Made by a program: the position numbers and the translations under genes
NCBI RefSeq assembly: GCF_040513375.1
Contig: NZ_JBEVTG010000002.1
Coordinates: 868,001 to 932,000, forward strand
DNA: 64,000 bases
DNA from: Flagellimonas_B algarum
GTDB lineage: Bacteria; Bacteroidota; Bacteroidia; Flavobacteriales; Flavobacteriaceae
Reading direction: 5' to 3'
Shown: positions 25,461 through 34,048 of the stretch, in pieces
Position numbering within the stretch: position 1 is the stretch's first letter
How the letters are laid out: every line of letters starts with the position of its first letter
Notes under the pieces: generated by a model
Told to the model about the DNA's origin: nothing
What the model saw: the letters and a program-made list of their open reading frames with translations, nothing else
Database searches by the model: none

Positions 25461-27284
25461 TTATTCGAATCTTTTGTCAATTTCATTTAAGTCGATGGTC
25501 ATATAGACCACCTTACCCGAAGGGCTTAATTTTGGCTCGGAACATGCGAACAGGTCATCGACCAAAACCAATTGGGCATCTATTTCCAATGCCTGACCGT
25601 TCTTGATGGCCATGGCCTCACTCAACACCTTGCTCAACAGCTCCCGTTGTGAAAATACGGTATTTACCGTTTGGTTATCTTGGAAACTTGCCAATAAATC
25701 CTCCAATACCGTGCCAACCATACTTTCTGTCATGCCGACCGGTATACCTGTCACTTTTACTTTTTCGGAACCGGCATCCTCCAAGGAAAATCCCATTTTC
25801 ACCAAATCAGCCTCCATTTCTTGAAAGGCTTGGAAATCTTTGGCAGGCAAATCAATATCCAACGGAAAGAGCAATTGTTGGGTCACCGCCTTTTGCGACT
25901 CCGAGGCTGCCAAGAACCGCTCGAACAAAATGCGTTGATGCGCCCGGTTCTGGTTGATGGCCAACAAGCCCGAACGCAAGGTCGAAACGATGTACTTGTT
26001 GCGTAGCTGAAAAATCGACCGTTGTTGTGCTATCGCGGCTTCGGTTCCTTCGAACAAGTCGCTTGAAGCTGCTTCCGATTCGACTTCGATGCTACTGAAA
26101 GACAGGTCGGCATCTTTTGGGTCATCACCGAAGAGGTTTTCCCACCCGGCAACGCTTTTACGTTCTTGGGTCGGTGCGGCGAAAGGATTGAAGGAACGAT
26201 CAACGCTTACCGTGGGCATGCTTGCTTGCTTCTGCTCATAGTGGTAGGGGGTATCCAAATTACCGTCACGCTCAAAATCAAGGATCGGAGCGATATTGAA
26301 CTGCCCCAAACTGTGTTTTATCGCAGCGCGCAATATAGCGTACAAGGCATTTTCATCATCGAACTTCACTTCGGTCTTGGTCGGATGGATGTTGATATCG
26401 ATCGCAGCCGGATCAACCGTCAGGTACAAAAAATACCCTGGATGCGCGTCGGTTTTCAGCAAGCCCTCAAAAGCCGAAAGCACGGCATGATGTAGGTACG
26501 GACTTTTTATAAATCGGTCGTTGGCGAAAAAGAACTGCTCGCCCCTGCTTTTTTTTGCGAATTCAGGTTTACAGACGAAGCCGGAGACGGTCACGACCTC
26601 AGTGGTCTCATTCACGGGCACCAGGCGTTCATCCATCCGGTTACCGAAAATTTGGGTGACCCGTTGGCGGTGGTTGCCAGCAGGGAGGTTGAACAATTCG
26701 GAACCGTTATGGTACATACTGAAGGCCACGTCAGGGTGTACCAATGCAACACGTTGGAACTCGTCAATGATATGGCGAAGCTCTACCTGGTCGGATTTTA
26801 AAAAATTGCGTCGGGCCGGAATATTGAAAAATAAGTTTTTGATGGCGATGGACGTCCCTTTCGGGCTGGCACAGGCTTCCTGTTCAATGACCTTGCTCCC
26901 CTCAATCCGGATTTGGGTTCCCAATTCGGAGTTTTCGGGTTTGGTCAGCATTTCGACGTGGGCGATAGCGGCAATCGATGCCAAAGCCTCGCCCCGAAAC
27001 CCTTTGGTAGCCAATTTAAAAAGATCATCGGCCGAAGCTATTTTCGAAGTAGCATGACGTTCAAAAGACAATCGGGCATCGGTATCGCTCATACCGCTGC
27101 CGTCGTCGACGACATGGGTCAACACCTTACCACCGTTCTTGACGATCAGCTTGACGGTAGATGCCTGGGCATCGATGGCATTTTCAAGCAGTTCCTTGAC
27201 TACGGAAGCCGGTCGTTGTACCACTTCACCCGCTGCTATTTGATTGGCAACATGGTCTGGTAAAAGTTTGATGATATCTGCCAT
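25461..27284 (-). CDS. mutL: DNA mismatch repair protein MutL
   Basis: A 607-residue mismatch-repair ATPase. The N-terminal GHKL ATPase has ELLENAIDAQAS, DDGSGM and GFRGEALASIAA. The transducer domain follows with DINIHPTKTEVKF, then a variable linker at about residues 335-430. The C-terminal dimer domain reads NQNRAHQRILFE where endonuclease-type MutL has DQHA(x)2E(x)4E, and SPSGKV replaces the CPHGRP motif. The latent nuclease site therefore looks absent. It starts directly after the stop of the small protein gene upstream and runs directly into the rhomboid gene. Confidence 0.95.
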   Translation of the reverse strand: MADIIKLLPDHVANQIAAGEVVQRPASVVKELLENAIDAQASTVKLIVKNGGKVLTHVVDDGSGMSDTDARLSFERHATSKIASADDLFKLATKGFRGEALASIAAIAHVEMLTKPENSELGTQIRIEGSKVIEQEACASPKGTSIAIKNLFFNIPARRNFLKSDQVELRHIIDEFQRVALVHPDVAFSMYHNGSELFNLPAGNHRQRVTQIFGNRMDERLVPVNETTEVVTVSGFVCKPEFAKKSRGEQFFFANDRFIKSPYLHHAVLSAFEGLLKTDAHPGYFLYLTVDPAAIDINIHPTKTEVKFDDENALYAILRAAIKHSLGQFNIAPILDFERDGNLDTPYHYEQKQASMPTVSVDRSFNPFAAPTQERKSVAGWENLFGDDPKDADLSFSSIEVESEAASSDLFEGTEAAIAQQRSIFQLRNKYIVSTLRSGLLAINQNRAHQRILFERFLAASESQKAVTQQLLFPLDIDLPAKDFQAFQEMEADLVKMGFSLEDAGSEKVKVTGIPVGMTESMVGTVLEDLLASFQDNQTVNTVFSQRELLSKVLSEAMAIKNGQALEIDAQLVLVDDLFACSEPKLSPSGKVVYMTIDLNEIDKRFE

Positions 27285-27569
27285 TTACCGTCGAAAGAAT
27301 ATCGAGAGATCGAAATCGATGATGTACAGGAACACCAGTACCAATACGGCCAAAATGATGAAGAAGCGAATACGCATGTTCGCATCGCCTTCGGTCTTCA
27401 AATCATCGAATGCCGAAGACATCTTGTTTTTTAAGCCGCGTTGGGTGTGCGCCGTAGTTCGAAATTGATCCAGTTTATGTTCGATTTTATACGGATTGCC
27501 TTGCCCCTTGTAGTATCTGGGCTTGTACTCGAACGTTCTGTTTCTCTTAAGCTTTAAAAAATTCCGCAT
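27285..27569 (-). CDS. Small single-pass membrane protein, function unknown
   Basis: A 94-residue protein. A basic N-terminal half (LKLKRNRTFEYKPRYYKGQGNP) is followed by one transmembrane helix near the C-terminus (about residues 66-87, ending in a short FDLSIFFRR tail). The cytoplasmic part resembles a nucleic-acid- or protein-binding arm, but no family is recognisable to me. It abuts mutL without a gap and has its own -7 element upstream, so it may lead a mutL-rhomboid-EEP subtranscript. Confidence 0.75.
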   Translation of the reverse strand: MRNFLKLKRNRTFEYKPRYYKGQGNPYKIEHKLDQFRTTAHTQRGLKNKMSSAFDDLKTEGDANMRIRFFIILAVLVLVFLYIIDFDLSIFFRR

Positions 27570-27589
27570 TACATCCTACCGTAGGGTAT

Positions 27590-27597
27590 CAAAGGTA
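27590..27597 (-). promoter_or_regulatory. -7 element upstream of the small membrane protein and mutL
   Basis: Reverse strand TACCTTTG matches TAnnTTTG, 20 bases before the ATG at 27569, inside the 108-base gap after ribH. No well-spaced TTG partner was found. Confidence 0.45.
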
Positions 27598-27677
27598 CTT
27601 AAAATGCGAGCAGAAGTGCCATTCGCCAAGCCAAAAAATGTTAACAAAACAAGCTGGTGAAATGGAAGGGGATGTCC

Positions 27678-28163
27678 TTAATCCCGGCCTAAAACGGCCA
27701 TTTGGATCGCAGCTATCGCCGCTTCGACCCCTTTATTACCATGTACCCCCCCACTTCGGGCCCTTGACTGTGCTATGGTATCGTCGGTCAAAACGCAAAA
27801 AATGACCGGCACATCATAGGCCATATTGAGGTCTTTGATACCCAATGCGGTTGCTGAACATACGTAGTCAAAATGGCTGGTTTCCCCACGGATCACATTT
27901 CCGATGGCAATGACCGCATCGACCTTCTTTGTGGTCAACAGCTTTTTGCAACCAAAGGTAAGTTCGAAACTTCCGGGCACGTTCCAGCGGATGATATTTT
28001 CAGGCGAGGCCCCACAGTCGGTCAGGGCATCATAGGCGCCTTGGTAGAGCGCTTCCGTTATTTCGGCATTCCATTCCGAAACGACCAATCCGAATCTCAA
28101 GAGTCCGGCATCCGGCACCTTGGATCGATCATAGGCCGAAAGGTCTTTATTGGTGGTGGCCAT
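27678..28163 (-). CDS. ribH: 6,7-dimethyl-8-ribityllumazine synthase
   Basis: Penultimate enzyme of riboflavin synthesis: condenses 5-amino-6-ribitylaminouracil with dihydroxybutanone phosphate. The 161-residue protein has the lumazine synthase motifs FGLVVSEWN, VPGSFEL and IGNVIRGETSHFDYV, which contains the catalytic histidine. A C-terminal SGGVHGNKGVEAA segment also fits. Length is normal. It lies 4 bases after the TPR protein gene. No FMN riboswitch was seen upstream, consistent with constitutive housekeeping expression. Confidence 0.95.
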   Translation of the reverse strand: MATTNKDLSAYDRSKVPDAGLLRFGLVVSEWNAEITEALYQGAYDALTDCGASPENIIRWNVPGSFELTFGCKKLLTTKKVDAVIAIGNVIRGETSHFDYVCSATALGIKDLNMAYDVPVIFCVLTDDTIAQSRARSGGVHGNKGVEAAIAAIQMAVLGRD

Positions 28164-28167
28164 AAGC

Positions 28168-28929
28168 CTATTGTTTTGCCGAACCGATCAACACGTCGAT
28201 GTTGCTTGCTTGGCTTGACTTCGAATACGCTTCTTTGATGCGTTCGAAATAGCTCAGTGCCTTATCAGGGTAGCCGAGTTCCAAAGACAGGATACCCGCC
28301 TTATACAGAAACTTCGGGGTAGTGTATTCATTATCGCTATGGGCGATGGCTTGCTCGTAATAATCCAAGGCATCCTCCGCTTGGTCGAGCTGTGAAAACG
28401 CATCACCGATACCTCCTTTGGCCAAGGCACCCAAAACTTCGTCATCTGAGCTGAACTGCTCGAGATAGGTAATGGCTTCTTGATAGTTTTGGTTGTTCAA
28501 ATAGGCCATACCGGCCGAATAGCTGGCCAGATTCGCAGCTTTCGTCCCTTTGTACTCATCGATGATGTCAAGGAAACCATATTTACCTTCAGCACCGTTC
28601 AAGGCAAGGTTCAACAGGGAGTCACGTGCACTTTCGTCGGCCATGGCCTGATCGAAATATTGCTGCGGATAGTACAGCTCGTTGGCAGCACTGGCTTCTT
28701 TGGGTTTCTGGATGAATTGGATGTATGCCAGGTAACCCAAGATACCTAAGGCGACGACCATAATGGTTCCTAAAATGTAGTTTTGGTTTTTGGAGACCCA
28801 AGCTTCCGTCTTCGAAGCACTTTCGTCCAAGGTGCTGAAAACTTCGGCCGTCGTACTGTTCATCTCTTCGATCTGAGCCTCTTCCGCCTTGTTTTTAGGT
28901 TTATATCCCCGCTTTTTATATGTTGCCAT
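28168..28929 (-). CDS. YfgM-like tetratricopeptide-repeat membrane protein
   Basis: A 253-residue bitopic protein. A charged cytoplasmic N-terminus of about 48 residues, a single transmembrane helix (about 52-72, with IMVVALGILGYLAY) and a periplasmic TPR domain resemble YfgM/YfgL-side ancillary factors. TPR segments include AGMAYLNNQNYQEAITYLEQF and KAGILSLELGYPDKALSYFE. It is first in the long leftward operon to the EEP gene. A TATTTTTG -7 element lies 21 bases before its ATG. Confidence 0.83.
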   Translation of the reverse strand: MATYKKRGYKPKNKAEEAQIEEMNSTTAEVFSTLDESASKTEAWVSKNQNYILGTIMVVALGILGYLAYIQFIQKPKEASAANELYYPQQYFDQAMADESARDSLLNLALNGAEGKYGFLDIIDEYKGTKAANLASYSAGMAYLNNQNYQEAITYLEQFSSDDEVLGALAKGGIGDAFSQLDQAEDALDYYEQAIAHSDNEYTTPKFLYKAGILSLELGYPDKALSYFERIKEAYSKSSQASNIDVLIGSAKQ

Positions 28930-28949
28930 CCGTCATTTTATTAATCGCG

Positions 28950-28957
28950 CAAAAATA
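28950..28957 (-). promoter_or_regulatory. -7 element of the TPR-ribH operon
   Basis: Reverse strand TATTTTTG, exact TAnnTTTG, 20 bases upstream of the ATG at 28929 in the divergent gap shared with recF. Confidence 0.5.
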
Positions 28958-28992
28958 AAGGTTTTATCAAAAACGGAAGGAAAATTATTCGT

Positions 28993-29000
28993 TATTTTTG
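28993..29000 (+). promoter_or_regulatory. -7 element of the recF operon
   Basis: TATTTTTG, exact TAnnTTTG, 54 bases upstream of the recF ATG. Together with the oppositely oriented element at 28950-28957 it makes a divergent promoter pair. Confidence 0.45.
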
Positions 29001-29054
29001 GATTCTTTGGCGACTTCGCATTTGCATCATGCCATGATGGCCTTCATTTAATTT

Positions 29055-30134
29055 ATGCTGTTAAGACACTTATCATTAGTCAATTACAAAAATTTCGAAT
29101 CGGAAAGCTTTGATTTTGACCCGACGATCAACTGTTTGGTCGGCGCGAACGGCGTAGGCAAAACCAATGTTCTCGACGCCATTTACCACCTCTGTTACGG
29201 AAAAGGGTACTTCAACCCCGTTGCCACCCAAAACGTGCGGCATGGCAGTGAATTTTTTATGATCGAAGGTCAATTTGAAAAACAAGACCAACAAGAGAAA
29301 GTGGTCTGCAGTTTTAAAAAAGGGATGAAAAAGGTCATCAAGCGCAACGGTAAGGCGTATGGAAAATTCTCAGAACACATCGGCCTCTTGCCTTTGGTCA
29401 TCATCTCACCTGCCGACCGCGATTTGATCATCGAAGGCAGCGAGACCCGCAGGAAGTTCATCGATGGCGTTATTTCGCAATCCGATAAGGGGTATCTACA
29501 ACACTTGATTTCCTACAACAAGGTTCTGGCCCAGCGCAATTCACTGTTGAAATACTTCAGTGCGAACCACACGTTTGATGCCGATGCCCTTGCCATCTAC
29601 AACGAACAACTCGATGCTTTGGGGAACAGCATCCATAACAAAAGGAAAGCGTTTATCGCTACCTTCATTCCGATATTCAAAGAACAGTACCAAAGCATTA
29701 GCACGGCCGATGAGGGCATCGACCTGCAGTACAGCAGTCAGCTCGAAAACGACAGCTTGGCCAAACTGTTGGACCGGGCACTCGACAAAGATCGGGCCTT
29801 ACAGTATACTTCGGTCGGCATCCACAAAGACGACCTGGGATTTACGATCGACGGGCACCCGATCAAACGATTCGGAAGCCAAGGACAACAAAAGTCCTTT
29901 CTTATCGCGTTGAAACTGGCACAGTTCCATTTCATAAAAGAACAGGCAAAGACCACCCCGATCTTATTGCTAGACGATATCTTCGATAAACTTGACGAAG
30001 ACCGGGTGACCCAGATCGTCTCATTGGTCAATAAGGATACTTTTGGACAGTTGTTCATCAGTGACACCCATAGGCAACGTACCGAAAATGTGGTCAAACA
30101 AGTTGACCACAGTTATAAAATATTTACCTTGTAG
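29055..30134 (+). CDS. recF: DNA replication and repair protein RecF
   Basis: A 359-residue SMC-like ATPase that helps load RecA at gaps. Walker A is GANGVGKTNVLDAIYHL (residues 32-48), and the Walker B/signature region LLLDDIFDKLDEDRV lies near residue 312. The SRKF-type segment ETRRKFIDGVISQ and GSQGQQKSFLIALK (ABC signature) are also present. Length is normal. The lipoprotein gene follows after one base. Confidence 0.95.
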   Translation: MLLRHLSLVNYKNFESESFDFDPTINCLVGANGVGKTNVLDAIYHLCYGKGYFNPVATQNVRHGSEFFMIEGQFEKQDQQEKVVCSFKKGMKKVIKRNGKAYGKFSEHIGLLPLVIISPADRDLIIEGSETRRKFIDGVISQSDKGYLQHLISYNKVLAQRNSLLKYFSANHTFDADALAIYNEQLDALGNSIHNKRKAFIATFIPIFKEQYQSISTADEGIDLQYSSQLENDSLAKLLDRALDKDRALQYTSVGIHKDDLGFTIDGHPIKRFGSQGQQKSFLIALKLAQFHFIKEQAKTTPILLLDDIFDKLDEDRVTQIVSLVNKDTFGQLFISDTHRQRTENVVKQVDHSYKIFTL

Positions 30135-30135
30135 T

Positions 30136-30555
30136 ATGTGGAGAAAGTGCGTTATCCTGTTGTTTTTCGGATGCCTGGCCTGCGGCGGTCCGGTCGATAA
30201 AGAGGCCTTGACCCATCTCAACGGTTATTGGGAGATTACCGAAGTCGAATTCCCGGATGGAGGAACCAAGCAATATGGAATGAACCCCACCGTCGACTAT
30301 TTCCAATTGGAGGGAATGCAGGGCTTCCGAAAAAAAGTACACCCGAAATTCGATGGAAGTTTCGACGCTTCCAATGACGCGGAGCCTTTTACCATGAGTG
30401 CCTTCGAAAACGGTTTTCTGATCCAATACGATGAGGCCTTGGAACCCTGGGAAGAGCGATTGGTAGCAATTGATGAAGGCTCTTTTACCATCATCAACAC
30501 CGAAGGGGTACGGTATACCTACCGAAGGTATGAACCCATACGCATCGAAGAGTAA
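30136..30555 (+). CDS. Small lipoprotein, possibly lipocalin-like
   Basis: A 139-residue exported lipoprotein. The type II signal is short, with hydrophobic VILLFFG followed by cysteines at 13 and 16; either could be the lipidated residue. The mature part begins with a helix and the segment LNGYWEITEVEFPDGG, resembling lipocalin-like (DUF4488/lipocalin) beta-barrels of Bacteroidota. It starts one base after recF and shares one base with the DUF721 gene, so it is part of the recF operon. The function is unknown. Longer upstream starts lie inside recF and lack a signal sequence. Confidence 0.72.
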   Translation: MWRKCVILLFFGCLACGGPVDKEALTHLNGYWEITEVEFPDGGTKQYGMNPTVDYFQLEGMQGFRKKVHPKFDGSFDASNDAEPFTMSAFENGFLIQYDEALEPWEERLVAIDEGSFTIINTEGVRYTYRRYEPIRIEE

Positions 30556-30851
30556 TGGCCAAACGACAAAACGAACATATCCCCTTGAGCGAAGCCTTAC
30601 GTGCCTTCATTAAAGAGAATCGGCTGCAATCGGGTATCGATAAAGTCAATGTACGCGATGCTTGGGCGAAGTTAATGGGCAATGGGGTGAACAACTACAC
30701 CACACAAGTCAGTTTGAAGAACGGAACGCTGTATGTTTCCTTATCCTCTTCGGTATTACGCCAAGAACTCAGCATGGGCAAAAGCAAGATCGTAGCAATG
30801 CTCAATGAAGAATTGGGTAAGGAGTTGGTACAACGCTTGGTTTTGAAATAA
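30555..30851 (+). CDS. DUF721 domain protein
   Basis: A 98-residue small basic protein with the DUF721/DciA-like core VRDAWAKLMGNGVNNYTTQVSLKNG and SSSVLRQELSMGKSKIVAMLNEELG. DUF721 members include DciA, a loader of the replicative helicase. That role is not proven for Bacteroidota, but the gene's place after recF fits replication and repair. It starts with an ATG sharing one base with the lipoprotein stop. A bidirectional terminator follows immediately. Confidence 0.85.
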   Translation: MAKRQNEHIPLSEALRAFIKENRLQSGIDKVNVRDAWAKLMGNGVNNYTTQVSLKNGTLYVSLSSSVLRQELSMGKSKIVAMLNEELGKELVQRLVLK

Positions 30852-30879
30852 AAAAGCCATCCGGGTCCGGATGGCTTTT
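30852..30879. terminator. Bidirectional rho-independent terminator (DUF721 / ndk)
   Basis: A perfect inverted repeat: AAAAGCCATCCGG (30852-30864) and CCGGATGGCTTTT (30867-30879). The stem is GC-rich, with A-run and T-run flanks, so it works in both directions. It lies between the stop of the DUF721 gene and the stop of ndk, which converge on it. Confidence 0.88.
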
Positions 30880-30901
30880 ACAATTCGTTTGTGGGGGTTC
30901 T

Positions 30902-31321
30902 TTAGAAAATCTCCCTTCCTGAAAAGTGGAACGCCGATTCAATGGAGGCGTTCTCATCACTATCCGAACCGTGAACCGCATTTTCGGCGACACTTGCCGC
31001 AAACAGTTTTCTGATGGTACCTTCAGCGGCTTCTTCCGGGTTGGTAGCCCCGATCAAGGCCCTGAAATCCTCAACTGCATTGTCCTTTTCCAACACGGCG
31101 GCCACAATGGGTCCGCGGGTCATGAATTCGACCAATTCACCAAAGAACGGACGCTCGCTGTGGATCGCATAGAATTCTTGGGCGTCACGCACACTAAGTT
31201 GGGTATATTTCATGGCTACGATTTTAAATCCCGCAGCACTGATTTTCTCAAGGATGGCACCGATGTGACCGTTTTCTACGGCATCGGGTTTGATCATTGT
31301 GAACGTTCGATTTCCTGTCAT
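30902..31321 (-). CDS. ndk: Nucleoside-diphosphate kinase
   Basis: Balances NTP pools through a phosphohistidine. The 139-residue protein begins MTGNRTFTMIKPDAV, with the conserved KPDAV lysine. The active-site region NAVHGSDSDENASIE contains the histidine (NxVHGSDS). The frame is open to 31375, but a TATTTTTG promoter element at 31339-31346 and family length both indicate the ATG at 31321. Monocistronic, between the PhoD-like gene and the shared terminator. Confidence 0.95.
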   Translation of the reverse strand: MTGNRTFTMIKPDAVENGHIGAILEKISAAGFKIVAMKYTQLSVRDAQEFYAIHSERPFFGELVEFMTRGPIVAAVLEKDNAVEDFRALIGATNPEEAAEGTIRKLFAASVAENAVHGSDSDENASIESAFHFSGREIF

Positions 31322-31338
31322 CGCTATTAAATTTTGCG

Positions 31339-31368
31339 CAAAAATAGTTCTTTTCCGACAACGGACAA
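31339..31368 (-). promoter_or_regulatory. ndk promoter, TTG-N19-TATTTTTG
   Basis: Reverse strand: TTG (31366-31368), 19-base spacer, then TATTTTTG (31339-31346), an exact -7 match at good spacing. It sits 17 bases upstream of the ATG at 31321 and excludes the longer upstream start. Confidence 0.7.
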
Positions 31369-31371
31369 CAT

Positions 31372-32397
31372 TCAATATACTTGTTTTATTTGCTGTATGA
31401 CCTCACCCCCATCACCCATGATTTTGAACTGGGCCGTTCGCTCGGAGGTTTTCAGTTCGATCAACCCGAAACTAGGTACCGATACCACCGACCCGACCCG
31501 GTAGGGGTTCGGCTCACTGGTGAAACCCCGATACGAATGGGTCAATCCGCTACTTGTAAAGTCGATTAGGGGATACGTAAGACCGATATCCTTTGAAGAG
31601 AATTCGGAAATATGGCGATCGCCCGATAATACAATCACCCCTTTGGCTTTGGAATTCTTGATCAGTTCGACCAACCGATCGACTTCATGCGGATGATTGG
31701 CCCATTTTTCAAAACCGTGTTCGTTCGAAAGGAACTGCACACTGCTTACGATCAAATTGAAGTCGGCTTCCGAACCATTCAGTTCGTCGGCCAACCATTG
31801 CCATTGGGCTTCACCCAAAATCGTACCTGAACCGTAGGTATTGGGTCGGTACCTTCTGTTGGGGCGCTCATCGGTCGTAAGCGGGGTTCTGAAAAACCGG
31901 GTATCCAGATTAATGATTTTCACGCTTGCCCCCTCTTTACGGAGCATCATTGTGGCGTAGACCCCATCGCGTTGCCTTCTTGGATCATTGGCACCCACAC
32001 CCATAAAATCCAAGAATTCACGTTGGCTTCCTTGCTTGGCGACAAACTCGGTGCCACCGTCGTTCAACCCATAATCATGATCATCCCAAGTACCGGTCAC
32101 GGGTATGCTCTCGATCAGCGCAGCATAACCTGGAACCCGCTTTTGCAAAGCATAGGTTTCACGGAGTAGGGCCATGTCATCGGTATCGGCATAGACATTA
32201 TCCCCTCCCCATATAAAGACATCGGGCTCGGCGGCAAGGATATCATCCCAAAAGACATTTGGCGCATCATGTTTGTTACAGGAGCCGAAAGCTATGGTGA
32301 AGTCCGTGCTTCCAGCGGCTTTAGTTTGGGGTGAAAGCGTAGGGCGGCATGCACAGATTAGCATCGCGATCGAAAATAGTACTAGCGGTTTTCTCAT
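31372..32397 (-). CDS. PhoD-like phosphatase/phosphodiesterase lipoprotein
   Basis: A 341-residue exported lipoprotein of the alkaline phosphatase D family. The type II signal ends near AMLICAC. The metallophosphoesterase core shows FGSCNK, WGGDNVYAD (metal-binding Asp), TWDDHDYG (Asp and His) and VVLSGDRHISEF-like motifs. The substrate may be phospholipid, teichoic-type polymer or a phosphomonoester; this cannot be told from sequence. It is transcribed away from the DHH gene, with a divergent promoter pair between them. Confidence 0.88.
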   Translation of the reverse strand: MRKPLVLFSIAMLICACRPTLSPQTKAAGSTDFTIAFGSCNKHDAPNVFWDDILAAEPDVFIWGGDNVYADTDDMALLRETYALQKRVPGYAALIESIPVTGTWDDHDYGLNDGGTEFVAKQGSQREFLDFMGVGANDPRRQRDGVYATMMLRKEGASVKIINLDTRFFRTPLTTDERPNRRYRPNTYGSGTILGEAQWQWLADELNGSEADFNLIVSSVQFLSNEHGFEKWANHPHEVDRLVELIKNSKAKGVIVLSGDRHISEFSSKDIGLTYPLIDFTSSGLTHSYRGFTSEPNPYRVGSVVSVPSFGLIELKTSERTAQFKIMGDGGEVIQQIKQVY

Positions 32398-32420
32398 GGT
32401 ATAGCGTTTGGTTTCGCTGA

Positions 32421-32428
32421 CAAAATTA
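32421..32428 (-). promoter_or_regulatory. -7 element of the PhoD-like gene
   Basis: Reverse strand TAATTTTG, exact TAnnTTTG, 23 bases before the ATG at 32397. It faces the DHH promoter element at 32463-32470 in a 78-base divergent gap. Confidence 0.45.
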
Positions 32429-32462
32429 GCATTTTGTAAAAATGGTCTCTATTATATTATCG

Positions 32463-32470
32463 TATCTTTG
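32463..32470 (+). promoter_or_regulatory. -7 element of the DHH-gldI operon, almost touching the start codon
   Basis: TATCTTTG, exact TAnnTTTG. Only five bases separate it from the ATG at 32476, so transcription probably begins at or next to the start codon. Confidence 0.5.
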
Positions 32471-32475
32471 AGCGC

Positions 32476-33492
32476 ATGAACGTTGAAGACGCAGCTACGG
32501 TCAGGACCCTACTCTCCAAGCCACAAAAAATAGTGATCGTTCCACATAAAAACCCGGATGGGGATGCCATCGGGGCTTCATTGGGATTGCAATTATTCCT
32601 AAAAACGATGGGACTTGACGCCCAGGTCATTGCTCCTAACGATTATCCTAAATTTTTGAAATGGATGCCCGGAAGCCAAGAGGTCATCAATTTTGAGCGC
32701 CAGCAGCATACGGCTGAAAAGTTGATCCTTGGAGCCGGACTTCTCTTTACTTTGGACTTCAACGATCTTTCTCGTGCGGGTTCGATGCACGATATCTTAC
32801 TGCGAACGGAAGCGGATTTCATAATGATCGATCATCACCAACAGCCCGATGATTATGCGTTGGTGACCTACTCTGATGTAACGATGAGCTCGACCTGTGA
32901 AATGGTATACAACTTTATCGCCGGTCTCGATGGTACCGACGACATCACTGCCGATATCGCAACCTGTCTTTATACCGGGATCATGACCGATACCGGGTCT
33001 TTCAAATATCCATCCACCACCAGTGAAACCCACCGAACCGTGGCCGATTTGATCGATAAGGGAGCCCAAAACATGACCATCCATCAACAGGTTTATGACA
33101 CCAACCGGCCTTCGCGACTACATTTGCTGGGCTCCGCCCTGGGAAATCTCGTGATTTTGGAGGATTACCATACCGCATACACCTGGTTGACCCAAGCGGA
33201 ATTGAACAAATTTGCATACAGCAAAGGGGATACCGAAGGGTTCGTGAATTACGGACTGACCCTTGACGGTATCAATTTCGCCGTGATTTTCATTGAGAAT
33301 GAAGAAGAAGGCATTATCAAGATTTCCTTTCGCTCCGTAGGAACGTTTTCAGTAAACGAATTTGCCAGAACCCACTTTTCAGGAGGGGGCCATACGAACG
33401 CCGCAGGTGGTCGGAGTACGGAAAGCATGGAACGTACCATTGCCAATTTCGAATCGCTTTTAAGCGGTTATAAAAACGAACTGGACTATTGA
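32476..33492 (+). CDS. DHH/DHHA1 phosphoesterase (NrnA-like oligoribonuclease/pAp phosphatase)
   Basis: A 338-residue cytoplasmic phosphoesterase. The DHH-type metal site is visible as HKNPDGDAIGASLGL, then TLDFND, IMIDHHQQPDD (the DHH motif) and GIMTDTGSFKY. The C-terminal DHHA1 part has SGGGHTNAAGG. NrnA relatives degrade nanoRNA or 3'-phosphoadenosine 5'-phosphate. The end overlaps the TTG start of gldI (TTGA). Linkage to gldI is a known flavobacterial arrangement. Confidence 0.9.
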   Translation: MNVEDAATVRTLLSKPQKIVIVPHKNPDGDAIGASLGLQLFLKTMGLDAQVIAPNDYPKFLKWMPGSQEVINFERQQHTAEKLILGAGLLFTLDFNDLSRAGSMHDILLRTEADFIMIDHHQQPDDYALVTYSDVTMSSTCEMVYNFIAGLDGTDDITADIATCLYTGIMTDTGSFKYPSTTSETHRTVADLIDKGAQNMTIHQQVYDTNRPSRLHLLGSALGNLVILEDYHTAYTWLTQAELNKFAYSKGDTEGFVNYGLTLDGINFAVIFIENEEEGIIKISFRSVGTFSVNEFARTHFSGGGHTNAAGGRSTESMERTIANFESLLSGYKNELDY

Positions 33493-34037
33493 AAAAATAC
33501 AGCATCATAGCCATGGCCCTGTTGATATGGGCATGTAAAGGTCCCGAACCGAGAAAACCGATACAGGTGAAGTCCGGGAGCTTTTTCAAGGAATCGGTAG
33601 CACGCAGTAAGAAACTGCTTGAAATCGAAGAAAAACGCATTCACAAGCTGATCGGGCAAGATAGTCTGAACACCTACTATACCAGCCCCTTCGGTTTTTG
33701 GTACCGCTATGAACAACAGCGTGACAGCAGTTTGCCCACACCGCAACCCGATGATGAGGTCGTACTCACCTATAACTTGCGCACCCTTTCGAACGATACC
33801 CTATATACCTTCCAAGACATCGGAAGGGTTCAGGCGGCGATCGGAAAGTCGAAGTTGTTTCCGGGCTTGCGCAATGCCCTACCCTTGCTCCGCGAAGGGG
33901 AAGAAGCTACATTCTTGTTCCCATCCCCACAAGGATATGGATATCGTGGTGACACCGATCGTATCGGTCCGAACACCCCCTTACGCGCTACGGTGAAGTT
34001 AACGCGTATCATCCCTAAAAAAGATAGTATCAATTAA
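33489..34037 (+). CDS. gldI: Gliding-motility-associated peptidyl-prolyl isomerase lipoprotein GldI
   Basis: A 182-residue lipoprotein with a TTG start overlapping the DHH stop. The signal peptide ends at ALLIWAC (lipidated Cys16). The C-terminal FKBP-type domain includes SKLFPGLRNALPLLREGEEATFLFPSPQGYGYRG. GldI is required for gliding in Flavobacterium johnsoniae, where it is thought to help fold motility/secretion-machine proteins in the periplasm. It lies upstream of a second, larger isomerase. Confidence 0.87.
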   Translation: MKKYSIIAMALLIWACKGPEPRKPIQVKSGSFFKESVARSKKLLEIEEKRIHKLIGQDSLNTYYTSPFGFWYRYEQQRDSSLPTPQPDDEVVLTYNLRTLSNDTLYTFQDIGRVQAAIGKSKLFPGLRNALPLLREGEEATFLFPSPQGYGYRGDTDRIGPNTPLRATVKLTRIIPKKDSIN

Positions 34038-34048
34038 TCCATTATAAA

